Source: Actinoplanes sp. DH11
Lineage (GTDB): Bacteria; Actinomycetota; Actinomycetes; Mycobacteriales; Micromonosporaceae
Length of the DNA: 64,000 bases
Direction: 5' to 3'
Assembly: GCF_020873875.1 (NCBI RefSeq)
Contig: NZ_JAHWGU010000001.1
Location: forward strand, 496,001 to 560,000
Below, piece by piece: positions 42,943-52,857 of this stretch. Position numbers and translations under genes: made by a program. The notes beneath the pieces are model-generated. The model was not told where the DNA came from and did no database searches. It was given only the letters and a program-made list of their open reading frames with translations. Every line of letters starts with the position of its first letter. Within the stretch, counting starts at the first letter, position 1.

Positions 42943-44130
42943 CTAGAAGAGGTTTTCCAGCAGTCCGCCCAGTACGCCGCCCTGCTGCTGCTGCTGCTGC
43001 TCCTCGCCCTCGTCGAGGACCGGCGGGACCGTCACCGGGACGGTCGGCGTCGGCGAGGCGTCCCGCGACCTGGTCGGCGTCTCGGCCGGGGTCGTCGGGC
43101 TGACCGTCCCCGGCACTGTCGCGTTGCCGGTGACGTCCGGCTTCGTGGTGACCACGCTCTTCGACGGCTTCGGCGTCGCCGACTTGCTGTGCGTCTTGTT
43201 CGCCGGAGCCTTGCCGCCACCGGTGTGTGCCGGCTTCGGCTGGGTCGCCGGTTCCTTGTCGGTGTCGGCGCCGGAGCCACAGCCGCGCAGCTTCGGCCCG
43301 AGATCGTCCGAGCCGCTCGGTGTGACCCGATCGCAGTCCAGGCCGCCACGCAGCTGCTCGGTCCGGTCCGCGACGTCCTCGAGCAGCGCCAGCGATGCCG
43401 CCGCCCGGTCCCGGTTGGCCGGGGTGAGGTCGTCGAGTGCCGGCGCGAACGCCTTGCGCTGCGCGGTGACGAAACCGTTCAGCGTGGTCAGCGGCTTGAC
43501 GTCGGAGTTGGTGACCGCGGACGTGTTGAGCAGCCGGACGCCCTTGCGGGTGTCGGCGTCCATGTCGTCCAGCACCGTGCGGAACGCCGGGTCGTTGCCG
43601 TCCATGGCGACGGCCTCGGCCAGCCGGTTGCGGGCGAAGTCCAGCGACAGCTGGCCCCGCGACACGTCGGACCCGGCGATCGCCAGCTGCGCCCGCTCGG
43701 TCGACCGCTTGACGCCGTACAGGGCGTCGCCCGGTGACGCGCTCTCGCTCGCTGCGGAGATCCCGGAGACCGCCATCGCACCGGCGGCGACGCCGATCAC
43801 GATCGCACCCCGGGCGCGGATCCGGCGGCCGAAGATCGAGCGCCGGACTCCTTCGACGGTGTCGTCGACGGGCTCGGCGTCGTCGACCGCGGTCCGGCCG
43901 ATGCCGTCCCGCTCGGCCGTGGCGACCAGCATGGCGCGCAGGCCGACGCGGAACTCGGACTCGACAGGTGCGCCGGGCCGCGCCGCGCCGAGGCGGTTGC
44001 CGATGGCGACCAGCCGCTGGAGCTCCTCGTCGGCCTGGCCACGGGTGTGGTGCCGACGGGCGCCGCCGGTTTCGTCGAGTAGTTCCGCGAAGCGCTCGGC
44101 GCTCCGGCGGTCCAGGAAAGCGAACTTCAC
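42943..44130 (-). CDS. rsbN: RsbN-like membrane anti-sigma factor of BldN (DUF5667)
   Basis: RsbN holds sigma BldN at the membrane in Streptomyces. The 395-residue product has a cytoplasmic N-terminus (1-105, AFLDRRSAERFAELLDE), one membrane helix (about 107-128, GAIVIGVAAGAMAVSGISAA), and a DUF5667 extracytoplasmic domain (SPGDALYGVKRSTERAQLAI). A Pro/Thr/Lys-rich tail ends with six glutamines (378-383) and LGGLLENLF. GTG 44130 has GGGAGG 8 bases upstream. It directly follows bldN. The identity is from family pattern plus that position. Confidence 0.87.
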   Translation of the reverse strand: MKFAFLDRRSAERFAELLDETGGARRHHTRGQADEELQRLVAIGNRLGAARPGAPVESEFRVGLRAMLVATAERDGIGRTAVDDAEPVDDTVEGVRRSIFGRRIRARGAIVIGVAAGAMAVSGISAASESASPGDALYGVKRSTERAQLAIAGSDVSRGQLSLDFARNRLAEAVAMDGNDPAFRTVLDDMDADTRKGVRLLNTSAVTNSDVKPLTTLNGFVTAQRKAFAPALDDLTPANRDRAAASLALLEDVADRTEQLRGGLDCDRVTPSGSDDLGPKLRGCGSGADTDKEPATQPKPAHTGGGKAPANKTHSKSATPKPSKSVVTTKPDVTGNATVPGTVSPTTPAETPTRSRDASPTPTVPVTVPPVLDEGEEQQQQQQGGVLGGLLENLF

Positions 44131-44305
44131 CGTGGGCACCTCCCCTCGCTCGTGACTGTCTCGCCGACCTGCGGGCCGGCGTAGGCAACCGGGCGGCCTG
44201 TCACGGTCCCGGTTCGCATCCGGACAAACGCGCGACACGCGGCCCCGGTTACGGGTGCGAGGGGGTGCCGTCGGGTATCGGAGATCGACATCCGAGAACG
44301 CCGGA

Positions 44306-45238
44306 TCAAGATTGGAACCCTTCCGGCAGCAGCCGGTTGAGCGCCCGGACGGCCCGGTACTGCAGCGCCTTGATGGCACCTTCGTTCTTGCCCATGGTCT
44401 GCGCGGTCTCGGCCACCGAGAAGCCCTGCAGGAACCGCAGCACGATGCACTCCTGCTGCTCCGGGTTGAGCTGCTTGACGGCGGTGAGCAGGGCGACGTT
44501 CGTGATGTGGTCCACCACGGCGGACTCCGGGCTCCCCTCGGGCCCGCGGTCCTCCCGGTCGGCGTCGAGGACGTCGCCGGTGGTCACCTCGAGGCGGTAC
44601 CGGCCCGACTTGAAGTGGTCGGCGACCAGGTTCCGGGCGATGGTGACCAGCCAGGCACCGAGGTCACGGCCCTGCCAGGTGAAGCTGCCGATCCGCTTGA
44701 GCGCACGCAGGAACGTGTCCGAGGTCAGGTCCTCGGCCAGCTGCCGGTTGCCGACCCGGAAGTAGACGAACCGGAAGACGGTGTCGACGTACCGGTCGTA
44801 GATCAGCCCGAACGCCTCCGCCTCGCCGGCCTGCGCACGCTCGACGAGCGCCCACACCTCGGCGGCCGGGTCGCCCCGGTCGGGCCGGGCCGGATGTTTC
44901 GGCGGCGCGGTCTCGGTGGGTGGACCGGTCGTGCTCTGCTGTGGCAGCACGACGGTGTGGTCGCCGGGCGTGGTCTCGTTCTCACCGAGGTTCGACCGCT
45001 GCCCGGCGGTCGGCTGGGCCGGCGGCCGTGAGGTGCCGATCCGCCCCCCTCCACCGAACTTGCCGTTGCCTCCGTTCGGCTGGGTGACGGCGGGCGGCCC
45101 GTTCGGCGGCCGGCGGCTGCCGGTCTGCTTCGGGCTTTCGCCGCGGATGGCGTTGACGATCGAGCCGTCCAGGGAGTCACGCAGAGCGGTCAGTCCTTCG
45201 TTGAGCGCGAGCCGTGCATCGGCGTACACATGAGTCAC
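44306..45238 (-). CDS. bldN: ECF sigma factor BldN (AdsA)
   Basis: BldN directs aerial development genes in Streptomyces. The 310-residue product has a long Pro/Gly-rich N-terminal extension (1-125), then region 2 (EAFGLIYDRYVDTVFRFVYF, AEDLTSDTFLRALKRI) and region 4 (NPEQQECIVLRFLQGFSVAE, NEGAIKALQYRAVRALNRL). The Streptomyces protein is made as a proprotein with a cleaved extension, so processing is likely here. GTG 45238 has AGGAGG 4 bases upstream. The gene is followed by rsbN after 175 bp without a clear hairpin. Confidence 0.94.
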   Translation of the reverse strand: MTHVYADARLALNEGLTALRDSLDGSIVNAIRGESPKQTGSRRPPNGPPAVTQPNGGNGKFGGGGRIGTSRPPAQPTAGQRSNLGENETTPGDHTVVLPQQSTTGPPTETAPPKHPARPDRGDPAAEVWALVERAQAGEAEAFGLIYDRYVDTVFRFVYFRVGNRQLAEDLTSDTFLRALKRIGSFTWQGRDLGAWLVTIARNLVADHFKSGRYRLEVTTGDVLDADREDRGPEGSPESAVVDHITNVALLTAVKQLNPEQQECIVLRFLQGFSVAETAQTMGKNEGAIKALQYRAVRALNRLLPEGFQS

Positions 45239-45595
45239 TTCGCCTCCTCAACCCGGCGGGCCTGTGACGATTGCGAATCAGTCCCGCCAGACATGAATTC
45301 GCCATAATTCCGTGCTTTGTGTGGCACAGCGGCCTCCTCGGGATGAGGGTGGTCACTCACAACAAAAGGGGCGGGTCAACCCGCTGAAAAGCCGGTTGAC
45401 CTCACCCGTTGGTGTGGCTTCCGTTACGCAGACGGAAGTATCACCGACTTCGGACACGAGGAGTCGCACACCGTGTGCGCTGCGCGCAAAGCCGCGAAAC
45501 GGCTGCAATGCGGCGCCCGGAGTCGCCGCCACCCTCGCCGACGAGGTTGCGGAACGAACGGACCTGCTGTCCGGCATCCCGGTCGGGGGCTGTTT
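45239..45595. promoter_or_regulatory. bldN upstream region with inverted repeat
   Basis: This divergent gap must hold the bldN and acyl-CoA ligase promoters. GGTCAACC (45373-45380) and GGTTGACC (45393-45400) form an 8-bp inverted repeat, spaced 12, that could be an operator. No gene is supported here; the open frame into the ligase is unconserved before 45596. Confidence 0.5.
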
Positions 45596-47113
45596 GTGCC
45601 AGACTCGGGCCTCGTGGAGGAACCCGCCCGCGATCCGGTCGCCGAGGCCGCCGGCCGCCGCCCCGACCGGCCCGCCCTGATCGCCGGGGACACGGTCCTC
45701 ACATGGTCAGAATTGGACAAACGGGTCTCGCTGGCCGCCCACTGGACGGCTGCGCGCACCGCTCCGGGCGACCGGATCGCCCTGGTGCTCGGCAACACCG
45801 TCGACTTCGCGGTCGCCTGGTTCGGGGTGCTGCGGGCCGGCCGCGTCGCGGTGCCACTCAACCCCGGATACACGGCCGGCGAGATCGATCACGCGGTGAC
45901 CGACTCGGGCGCGGTCCTGATCATCGGGGAGCCCGCGGGACCGCCACGGTTGCGTCTGGTGACCGTTTCGCGCGTACCCCTGGAGATCGAAGCCGGGGAC
46001 GGCATCCTGCCGGAGGTGGGCGCCGGAGATCTCGCGGTTCTGCTCTACACCTCGGGCACGAGCGGGCGTCCGAAGGGCGCGATGCTCACCCACGCCGCGC
46101 TCGCCGCCAACCATGACCAGCTGGATCGGATCGAGCCGCCGGTGGTCGGGCCGGACGACGTGGTGCTGCTCGCGGTGCCGTTCTTCCACGCCTACGGGCT
46201 GAACACCGGGCTCGGCACGGTCGCGTGGCACGGCGCCACCGGCGTCCTGGCGGAGCGGTTCGACCCCGCCGCGACGCTGAAACTGATCACCCGGCACGGC
46301 ATCACCGTCACGGTCGGCGTGCCCGGCATGTACCAGGCCTGGATCGCCGAACCGGACGCGGGCGAGGCGCTGGAAGGCCTGCGGACCGCGGTCTGCGGCG
46401 CGGCACCGCTGGAGCCCGGCATCGCGACGCGCTTCCGGCAGCTGACCGGCACGAGCATCCTGATCGGGTACGGGCTGACCGAGGCCGCCCCGGTGCTGAC
46501 CACCACGGCCGTCAGTCACCGGGACAAGGTCGGCTCGATCGGCCGGCCGCTGCCCGGCGTCGAGTTGCTGCTGCGCGACTCCGCCGGTGCCGCGCTGTGG
46601 CGTGACGGCACTGTCTCGCCGGATGCCGACCGCGCCGGCCCGGATGTCGACGTGGCCGGCTCGGACGGCACCGACCCGGGCGAGATCGTGGTGCGCGGCG
46701 CGAACCTGTTCGCCGGTTATTGGCCGGCGGGTCACGGCGGTCCCGGGCCGGACGGCTGGTGGCCCACCGGGGACGTGGCCTACGCCGACGGTGACGGCGA
46801 CCTGGTCCTGGTCGACCGGATCGGCGAACTGATCCTGGTGAACGGCTTCAACGTCTACCCGGCCGAGATCGAGCGGGTGCTCGACGGTCACTCGCGGGTG
46901 GCCGCCGCCGCGGTGGTCGGCGTGCCCGATCCGGAGACCGGGCAGCGCCCGCACGCGTTCGTGGTGCCCGCCGGGGATCCGGCGCCGGGCGTGGCCGAGC
47001 TCCAGGTGTGGTGTGCGGCCCGGCTGGCCCGGTTCAAGCTGCCCAGCATCGAACTGGTGACCGAGCTGCCCCGGTCGGCGATCGGCAAGGTGCGTAAGGG
47101 GGAACTGCGGTGA
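45596..47113 (+). CDS. acyl-CoA synthetase / AMP-dependent ligase
   Basis: The 505-residue product belongs to the ANL superfamily: P-loop LLYTSGTSGRPKGAML, FFHAYGLNTGLG, ILIGYGLTEAAPVL, WWPTGDVAYADGDGDLVLVD, NGFNVYPAEIE, and the C-terminal catalytic lysine in AIGKVRKGEL. It would activate a carboxylic acid as acyl-AMP then acyl-CoA; the substrate is unknown. Start is uncertain: GTG 45596 (GGGGGC 5 bases upstream) or GTG 45614. It overlaps the glutaredoxin gene by 4 bp. Confidence 0.9.
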   Translation: MPDSGLVEEPARDPVAEAAGRRPDRPALIAGDTVLTWSELDKRVSLAAHWTAARTAPGDRIALVLGNTVDFAVAWFGVLRAGRVAVPLNPGYTAGEIDHAVTDSGAVLIIGEPAGPPRLRLVTVSRVPLEIEAGDGILPEVGAGDLAVLLYTSGTSGRPKGAMLTHAALAANHDQLDRIEPPVVGPDDVVLLAVPFFHAYGLNTGLGTVAWHGATGVLAERFDPAATLKLITRHGITVTVGVPGMYQAWIAEPDAGEALEGLRTAVCGAAPLEPGIATRFRQLTGTSILIGYGLTEAAPVLTTTAVSHRDKVGSIGRPLPGVELLLRDSAGAALWRDGTVSPDADRAGPDVDVAGSDGTDPGEIVVRGANLFAGYWPAGHGGPGPDGWWPTGDVAYADGDGDLVLVDRIGELILVNGFNVYPAEIERVLDGHSRVAAAAVVGVPDPETGQRPHAFVVPAGDPAPGVAELQVWCAARLARFKLPSIELVTELPRSAIGKVRKGELR

Positions 47114-47364
47114 CCGACAACAGGCTCACGCTGATCAGCCGGGCCGGCTGTCACCTGTGCGAGGTGGCCGAGCAGACGCTCGACCGGATCGCGCCGGGTG
47201 GGTGGACCAAGGTCGACGTCGACTCGGACGTCGAGCTGGAACGCGACTACGGTGACCGGGTGCCGGTGCTGCTGCTGGACGGCAAGGAGCACGGTTACTG
47301 GCGCATCGAGGAGGAGCGCCTGCTGCGGGATCTGGCCCGGCAGCCGGGCGAACCGCGCCTGTAG
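47110..47364 (+). CDS. glutaredoxin-like protein
   Basis: The 84-residue thioredoxin-fold protein begins TLISRAGCHLCEVAEQTLD, with the CxxC pair Cys14-Cys17, and has the cis-proline region DRVPVLLLDGKEHGYWRI. It belongs to the DUF836-type glutaredoxins found before rex in actinobacteria. GTGA overlap with the ligase indicates coupling. Confidence 0.92.
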   Translation: MTDNRLTLISRAGCHLCEVAEQTLDRIAPGGWTKVDVDSDVELERDYGDRVPVLLLDGKEHGYWRIEEERLLRDLARQPGEPRL

Positions 47365-47375
47365 GTTGGCTGATC

Positions 47376-48017
47376 GTGACAGCTGAACACCTGGTCTGGG
47401 ACTGGAACGGAACCCTTCTCGACGATCTTCACCTGGTGGTCTCCTCGACCAACGAGGCCTTCGCCTCGGTCGGCGCCCGCAGGGTCGCCGCCGACGAGCA
47501 CCGGCGGGCCTTCCGGCGGCCGGTGGCCGAGTTCTACGCCGAGATGCTCGGCCGGGCGGTGGATGCCGAGGAGTTCGGCCGGCTCGACCGGATCTTCCAC
47601 GACGCGTACCGGCTCGGCCTGACCGACATCTCGCTGGCCGCCGACGCGATGGCCGCGATCAAGAGCTGGCCGGGTACGCAGTCGCTGCTCTCCATGTGGT
47701 TCCACAGCGAGCTGGTGCCGGCCGTGGAGACGTACGGCCTGGCCGGCATCTTCGCCCGGATCGACGGCCTGCGCACCGAGGTCGGCGGCGACCTGAAGGC
47801 CGGGCACCTGGCGCGGCACCTGGAGGGGCTCGGCGTCGACGGCAGTCAGGTGGTGCTGATCGGTGACTCGCTCGACGACGCCTACGCGGCCGAGGCGGTC
47901 GGCGGCCGGGCGGTGCTCTACACCGGTGGCTTCACCGACCCCGATCGGCTCCGCACATCCGGCTATCCGGTCGCCGACACACTGGTGGACGCGGTAAAGA
48001 CAGCCATCTCACTCTGA
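47376..48017 (+). CDS. HAD-superfamily phosphatase
   Basis: The 213-residue product has HAD motif 1 (VWDWNGTLLDD, where the first Asp is nucleophile), a helical cap, LKAGHLARHLEGLGV near motif 3, and motif 4 VVLIGDSLDDAYAAEAVG. It is likely a phosphoglycolate phosphatase-like enzyme; the substrate is unknown. It starts 12 bp after the glutaredoxin gene. rex follows after a 231-bp regulatory gap. Confidence 0.9.
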   Translation: MTAEHLVWDWNGTLLDDLHLVVSSTNEAFASVGARRVAADEHRRAFRRPVAEFYAEMLGRAVDAEEFGRLDRIFHDAYRLGLTDISLAADAMAAIKSWPGTQSLLSMWFHSELVPAVETYGLAGIFARIDGLRTEVGGDLKAGHLARHLEGLGVDGSQVVLIGDSLDDAYAAEAVGGRAVLYTGGFTDPDRLRTSGYPVADTLVDAVKTAISL

Positions 48018-48083
48018 GTCAGGTGGCCCTGGCGACTTCCGCTCGGTAATACTCGACAGGTCGGCTCGGCTAACACAGCGGGT

Positions 48084-48113
48084 CGATCTTGTCCAATTGT
48101 CCCGACAAGATCG
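48084..48113. promoter_or_regulatory. 10-bp inverted repeat upstream of rex
   Basis: CGATCTTGTC (48084-48093) and GACAAGATCG (48104-48113) flank CAATTGTCCC. It adjoins the Rex operator. It may be a second operator or a weak terminator; there is no T run. Confidence 0.5.
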
Positions 48114-48117
48114 CGAT

Positions 48118-48135
48118 TTGTGCACGCCTTCACAA
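48118..48135 (+). promoter_or_regulatory. Rex operator (ROP)
   Basis: TTGTGCACGCCTTCACAA matches the Rex consensus TTGTGAA-N4-TTCACAA at 13 of 14 fixed positions. It lies 113 bp before the rex ATG, so Rex probably represses the rex-hem operon when NADH is low relative to NAD. Confidence 0.85.
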
Positions 48136-48248
48136 GCGCCTACTCTGTGACTCCGACGAGCCCCGCTACCACAGCCACCCGCAGAGGGTTTCACCGGTAT
48201 CGCACAGACTGGGCTCACCGCAGGTCCGCCTCGTCGGCACGGAGTCAG

Positions 48249-48989
48249 ATGAGCCAGCAGCGTCAAGGAAGCACGCCCGGCGAAGCCGATGGCGTCCCGG
48301 CCTTCCCGGATCTACCGGAGGCGACCATCGCGCGGCTGCCGGAATACCTGCGCGCCCTCCACCACCTCGCCGAGACCGGCGCCGAGACCGTCTCCAGCGA
48401 GGGCCTCGCGGCCGCCGCCGGGGTGAACTCCGCGAAGCTCCGCAAGGACCTCTCCCACCTGGGCTCCTACGGGACCCGGGGGGTCGGCTACGACGTCGCC
48501 CTGCTGATCGACCAGATCGAGTACATCCTGGGCCTGGACAAGAACCGGGCGGTCTGCCTGGTCGGGGTCGGCAATCTCGGGCACGCGCTGGCCGGTTACG
48601 CCGGCTTCGCCAGCCGCGGCTTCCGCGTGGTGGCCCTCTTCGACGCCGACCCGAAGAAGGTCGGCGAGCGGATAAACGGGCTGGCCGTCCAGCACATCGA
48701 CGACCTGGACCGGGTCGCCGCCGAGGAGGGCATCGCGATCGGTGTCATCGCCACCCCGCCCGGCTCCGCCCAGGCGGTCGCGGACGTGCTTGTCGCCGCG
48801 GGTGTGACAAGCATCTTGAACTTCGCACCGGGTGTTCTCTCGGTGCCCCCGAATGTTGATGTCCGTAAGGTGGATCTCGCCATAGAGCTGCAGATCCTTT
48901 CGTTCCATGAGCACCGCAAGGCGTCTCTGACCGCGCTACCTGGTGGCCGGTCCGCCGAGGGGGGCAATCAGGAGGCGGTCGGCTCGTGA
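48249..48989 (+). CDS. rex: redox-sensing repressor Rex
   Basis: Rex binds DNA when NAD is high and lets go when NADH rises. The 246-residue product has the N-terminal winged helix (ARLPEYLRALHHLAE, AAAGVNSAKLRKDLSHLGSY, GTRGVGYDV) and the Rossmann domain (CLVGVGNLGHALAGYAGF, VVALFDADPKKVG, GVTSILNFAPGVLSVP). ATG 48249 has GGAG 4 bases upstream. It overlaps hemA by 4 bp (GTGA). Its own operator lies upstream. Confidence 0.96.
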   Translation: MSQQRQGSTPGEADGVPAFPDLPEATIARLPEYLRALHHLAETGAETVSSEGLAAAAGVNSAKLRKDLSHLGSYGTRGVGYDVALLIDQIEYILGLDKNRAVCLVGVGNLGHALAGYAGFASRGFRVVALFDADPKKVGERINGLAVQHIDDLDRVAAEEGIAIGVIATPPGSAQAVADVLVAAGVTSILNFAPGVLSVPPNVDVRKVDLAIELQILSFHEHRKASLTALPGGRSAEGGNQEAVGS

Positions 48990-50302
48990 ACCTGCTCAGC
49001 ATCGGTGCGTCGTACCGCACCGCCGACGTGGCAGCGCTGGAGAAGCTCGCCATTCCCGAGTCCGGTCTGCCGGACCTGCTGCAAAAACTCGTCGCCCAGC
49101 CCTATGTGGGCGAGGCCGTGGTCGTCTCCACCTGCAACCGGGTCGAGGTCTACGCGGCGGTCACCGGCTTCCACGGCGGTCTCGGCGACATCTGCAACGT
49201 GCTCGCCGAGCACTCCGGCATCCCGGCCAACGAACTGGCCGGGCACCTCTACGTGCACTACGGCGAGGCGGCGGTCCAGCACTCGTTCCGGGTCTCGTCC
49301 GGCCTCGACTCGATGGTGGTCGGCGAGGCACAGATCCTCGGCCAGCTGCGCGACGCCTACCACGCGGCCACCGAGGTGGATTCCGCCGGCCGGCTGATGC
49401 ACGAGCTGATGCAGCAGGCGCTGCGGGTCGGCAAACGGGCGCACGCCGAGACCGGCATCGACCGGGCCGGGCAGAGCGTCGTCACGGCCGCCCTCGACGT
49501 CGCCGCCGACCACCTCGGCGGTGACCTCACCGGGCGGTCCGCGCTGGTCATCGGTGCCGGTGCGATGGGTGCGCTCTCGGTGGCGACGCTGACCCGCACC
49601 GGCGTCGGGCCGCTGCGGGTCACCAACCGCAGTGCCGAGCGGGCCGACCGGCTGGCCGAGGCGTACAGCGCGATCGCCGTGCCCTTCGCCGACCTCGACT
49701 CCGCACTGGGTGAGGTGGACATCGTGGTCACCGCGACCGCCGCCACCGACCCGGTGCTCACCCGGGAACGCCTGACCAGGGTGCTCGCCGCGCGGACCGG
49801 CGCCGAACACCCGCTGATCGTGCTGGACCTGGCCGTGCCGCGGGACGTCGCGCCGGACGCCGCCGACCTGCCGGGCCTGGTCGTCGTGGACATCGACGGG
49901 CTCGCCGCGAGCCGCCGGGCCCTGCCCGCGGCTGCTGAGACCGCGGCCGTCGAGCAGATCGTCGCCAGTGAGGTGGACAACTTCCTCGGGTGGCTGCGGG
50001 GCGCCGAGATCGCGCCTACGGTGGCGGCGTTGCGGACCCGTGCCGAGGAGGTGGTCTCGGCCGAGATGCGCAAGCTGATCTCCAGGCGGCCGGAGTTCAC
50101 CGAGGAGCAGCGGGGCGATGTTTCACGTACCCTGCACCGGGTCGTGCAGCAGCTGCTGCATTCGCCGACGGTGCGGGTCCGGCAGCTCGCCGCCGAGCCC
50201 GGCGGGGACCAGTACGCCGCACTGCTGCGTGAACTGTTCGACCTGGATGTGCCGCTCGCCGCAACGGCGAACGCGGTGCCCGAGATCGGGGGGAAGGCAT
50301 GA
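48986..50302 (+). CDS. hemA: glutamyl-tRNA reductase
   Basis: HemA reduces glutamyl-tRNA to glutamate semialdehyde, the first step of tetrapyrrole synthesis in the C5 pathway. The 438-residue product has catalytic Cys50 in [29 protein letters not shown], and the NADPH site [17 protein letters not shown], with a C-terminal dimer helix. Its start overlaps rex, so redox control is direct. Confidence 0.96.
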   Translation: MNLLSIGASYRTADVAALEKLAIPESGLPDLLQKLVAQPYVGEAVVVSTCNRVEVYAAVTGFHGGLGDICNVLAEHSGIPANELAGHLYVHYGEAAVQHSFRVSSGLDSMVVGEAQILGQLRDAYHAATEVDSAGRLMHELMQQALRVGKRAHAETGIDRAGQSVVTAALDVAADHLGGDLTGRSALVIGAGAMGALSVATLTRTGVGPLRVTNRSAERADRLAEAYSAIAVPFADLDSALGEVDIVVTATAATDPVLTRERLTRVLAARTGAEHPLIVLDLAVPRDVAPDAADLPGLVVVDIDGLAASRRALPAAAETAAVEQIVASEVDNFLGWLRGAEIAPTVAALRTRAEEVVSAEMRKLISRRPEFTEEQRGDVSRTLHRVVQQLLHSPTVRVRQLAAEPGGDQYAALLRELFDLDVPLAATANAVPEIGGKA

Positions 50303-51225
50303 CACCGCTTCGTCTCGGCACCCGGGGCAGCGCGCTCGCGCTCACCCAGTCCCAGATGGTCGCCGACGCGCTGACCGCGGCGACCGGCCGCGCGGTCGAA
50401 CTCGTCCGCATCGTCACGGCGGGTGACCGTTCCGCGGCGCCGGTGGCCCGGCTCGGCGTGGGCGTCTTCGTCTCCGCGCTGCGTGACGCGCTCATCGCCG
50501 ACGAGATCGACTTCGCCGTCCACTCGTACAAGGACCTGCCCACCGCCGAGCACCCGCGGCTGCACATCGCCGCCGTGCCGGTGCGTGAGGACCCGCGGGA
50601 CGCGCTCGTCGCCCGGGACAATCTGACGCTCGCGGAGCTCCCACCCGGCTCCAAGATCGGGACCGGTGCGGTGCGCCGAATCGCGCAATTGCAGGCTTTG
50701 GGCCTAGAGTTGCAGGTCACGCCGATTCGGGGGAACGTGGACACGCGGATCGCGCGGGTGCTCGGCCCCGAGGCCGACCTCGACGCGGTCGTCCTCGCCC
50801 GGGCCGGCCTGTCGCGCCTCGGCCGATCAGCGGAGATCACCGAGACGCTCGACCCGATGCTCATGCTGCCCGCACCGGCTCAGGGTGCGCTGGCGGTGGA
50901 GTGCCGGGCCGACGATGCCGACCTGGTCGAGCTGCTGGCCGTGCTCGACCACGCACCGACCCGCGCCGCCGTGCAGGCGGAGCGGTCGTTGCTCGCCACG
51001 CTCGAGGCCGGGTGCTCTGCCCCGGTCGCGGCACACGCCGAGGTTGCCGAGGGCGACAACGGTGACGAGATTTACCTGCGCGGTGCGGTGTTCAGCCCGG
51101 ATGGGGTTCGAGCCATCCGGCTGTCGCGCACCGGAACGCCCGCCGGCGCGGCGGAGATCGGCAAGGCACTCGCCACCGATCTTCTCGACGCCGGCGCCGA
51201 TACCCTGATGGGGAGCACAGAATGA
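50299..51225 (+). CDS. hemC: porphobilinogen deaminase
   Basis: HemC joins four porphobilinogens into hydroxymethylbilane. The 308-residue product has [43 protein letters not shown], and the cofactor cysteine Cys239 in [13 protein letters not shown]. It overlaps hemA and the next gene by 4 bp each. Confidence 0.96.
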   Translation: MTPLRLGTRGSALALTQSQMVADALTAATGRAVELVRIVTAGDRSAAPVARLGVGVFVSALRDALIADEIDFAVHSYKDLPTAEHPRLHIAAVPVREDPRDALVARDNLTLAELPPGSKIGTGAVRRIAQLQALGLELQVTPIRGNVDTRIARVLGPEADLDAVVLARAGLSRLGRSAEITETLDPMLMLPAPAQGALAVECRADDADLVELLAVLDHAPTRAAVQAERSLLATLEAGCSAPVAAHAEVAEGDNGDEIYLRGAVFSPDGVRAIRLSRTGTPAGAAEIGKALATDLLDAGADTLMGSTE

Positions 51226-52808
51226 CCACCCGCACCGCCCGTAAGCCAGCCGGACGCATCGCGTTCATCGGCGCCGGACCCGGCGACCCGGAGCTGCTGA
51301 CCCGTCGCGCGTACGCGGCGCTGACCGATGCCGACCAGGTGGTCTACGACCGCGGCGTGCCCGAGTCGCTGCTGAGCGCGATCCGTTCCGACGCCAAGGA
51401 GGACGCCCAGTTCAGCGTCGCCGAGGGCGCCCCCGGCGACGTCGCCAAGGTGCTGCTCTCCGCCGCCAAGTCGGGCCTCTCCGCGGTGCACCTGGTCGCC
51501 GGTGACCCGTTCGGCCACGAATCGGTGGTCAAGGAGGTGCAGGCGGTCGCCCGGACCGCGGTGCACTTCGAGGTGATCCCCGGCATCGGTCAGGCCGAGG
51601 GCGTCGCGGCGTACGCCGGCGTCCCGCTGCCCGGCGTGCGGATCGCCGCCGACGTCGACGACATCACCACCCTGGACTTCGACGCGCTCGCCGGCGCGGC
51701 CCAGAAGGGCTCGTTCGCCGTCGCCGTGGACGCCGGGGACCTGGCCGCCGTCCGTGACGGCCTGCTGGCCGCCGGTGTCGAGCCGGGTGTGCCGGTCGGT
51801 GTCACAGGTGACGGCACCGGGGAGACGCAGTACACGACCACCTCGACGGTGGACAGCTTCGTCGCGGCGGCGCTCGGCTTCACCGGCCGGGTCGTGCTCA
51901 CCGTCGGCTCCGACGTCGCCGAGCGCGACAACCTGAGCTGGTGGGAGAACCGCCCGCTGTACGGCTGGAAGGTTCTCGTCCCGCGGACCAAGGAGCAGGC
52001 CGGCGCCATGAGTGCCCGGCTCCGCGCCTACGGTGCGATCCCGTGCGAGGTGCCGACCATCGCCGTCGAGCCGCCCCGCACCCCGGCCCAGATGGAGCGC
52101 GCGGTCAAGGGCCTGGTCGACGGACGGTACGCCTGGGTGATCTTCACCTCGGTGAACGCGGTCCGTGCGGTCTGGGAGAAGTTCGCCGAGCACGGCCTCG
52201 ACGCCCGCCACTTCGGCGGTGTGAAGATCGCCTGCATCGGTGAGGCCACCGCCGAGGCGGTCCGGGCGTTCGGCATCCAGCCCGAGCTGATCCCGGCCGG
52301 CGAGCAGTCCAGCGAGGGTCTGCTGGCCGAGTTCTCGCCGCACGACGAGATCCTCGACCCGGTCGGCCGGGTGCTGCTGCCACGCGCCGACATCGCCACC
52401 GAGACCCTGGCGGCCGGGCTCATCGAGCGCGGCTGGGAGGTCGACGACGTCACGGCGTACCGCACCGTGCGCGCCGCCCCGCCGCCCGCCGAGATCCGCG
52501 ACGCGATCAAGTCGGGCGGCTTCGACGCGGTGCTCTTCACCTCGTCCTCGACCGTGCGCAACCTGGTCGGCATCGCCGGCAAGCCGCACGCCCGCACCGT
52601 CGTCGCGGTGATCGGCCCGAAGACCGCCGAGACCGCCGTCGAGTTCGGCCTGCGGGTGGACACCCAGCCGCAGAACGCCTCCGTGCCCGACCTGGTCGAG
52701 GCGCTCGCGGAGTACGCTCTCGAGCTTCGCGAGAAGCTCGCCGCGATGCCTGCCAAGCAGCGCCGCGGCTCCAAGGTCCAGGGCCCGACCGCCCTTCGTT
52801 TCCGCTGA
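51222..52808 (+). CDS. hemD: uroporphyrinogen-III C-methyltransferase/synthase fusion
   Basis: The 528-residue protein joins a SUMT-like domain (about 10-240: [51 protein letters not shown]) to a HemD domain (about 245-505: [49 protein letters not shown]). HemD closes the tetrapyrrole ring with inversion; SUMT makes precorrin-2 for siroheme/B12. The fusion is known in actinobacteria. The SUMT half lacks some usual motif residues, so methyltransferase activity is uncertain. Confidence 0.94.
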   Translation: MTTRTARKPAGRIAFIGAGPGDPELLTRRAYAALTDADQVVYDRGVPESLLSAIRSDAKEDAQFSVAEGAPGDVAKVLLSAAKSGLSAVHLVAGDPFGHESVVKEVQAVARTAVHFEVIPGIGQAEGVAAYAGVPLPGVRIAADVDDITTLDFDALAGAAQKGSFAVAVDAGDLAAVRDGLLAAGVEPGVPVGVTGDGTGETQYTTTSTVDSFVAAALGFTGRVVLTVGSDVAERDNLSWWENRPLYGWKVLVPRTKEQAGAMSARLRAYGAIPCEVPTIAVEPPRTPAQMERAVKGLVDGRYAWVIFTSVNAVRAVWEKFAEHGLDARHFGGVKIACIGEATAEAVRAFGIQPELIPAGEQSSEGLLAEFSPHDEILDPVGRVLLPRADIATETLAAGLIERGWEVDDVTAYRTVRAAPPPAEIRDAIKSGGFDAVLFTSSSTVRNLVGIAGKPHARTVVAVIGPKTAETAVEFGLRVDTQPQNASVPDLVEALAEYALELREKLAAMPAKQRRGSKVQGPTALRFR

Positions 52809-52857
52809 CCCGTGGTCAGGTGCGCCGGCCCGGCCGGCGCACCTGAAGGGAGCATCG

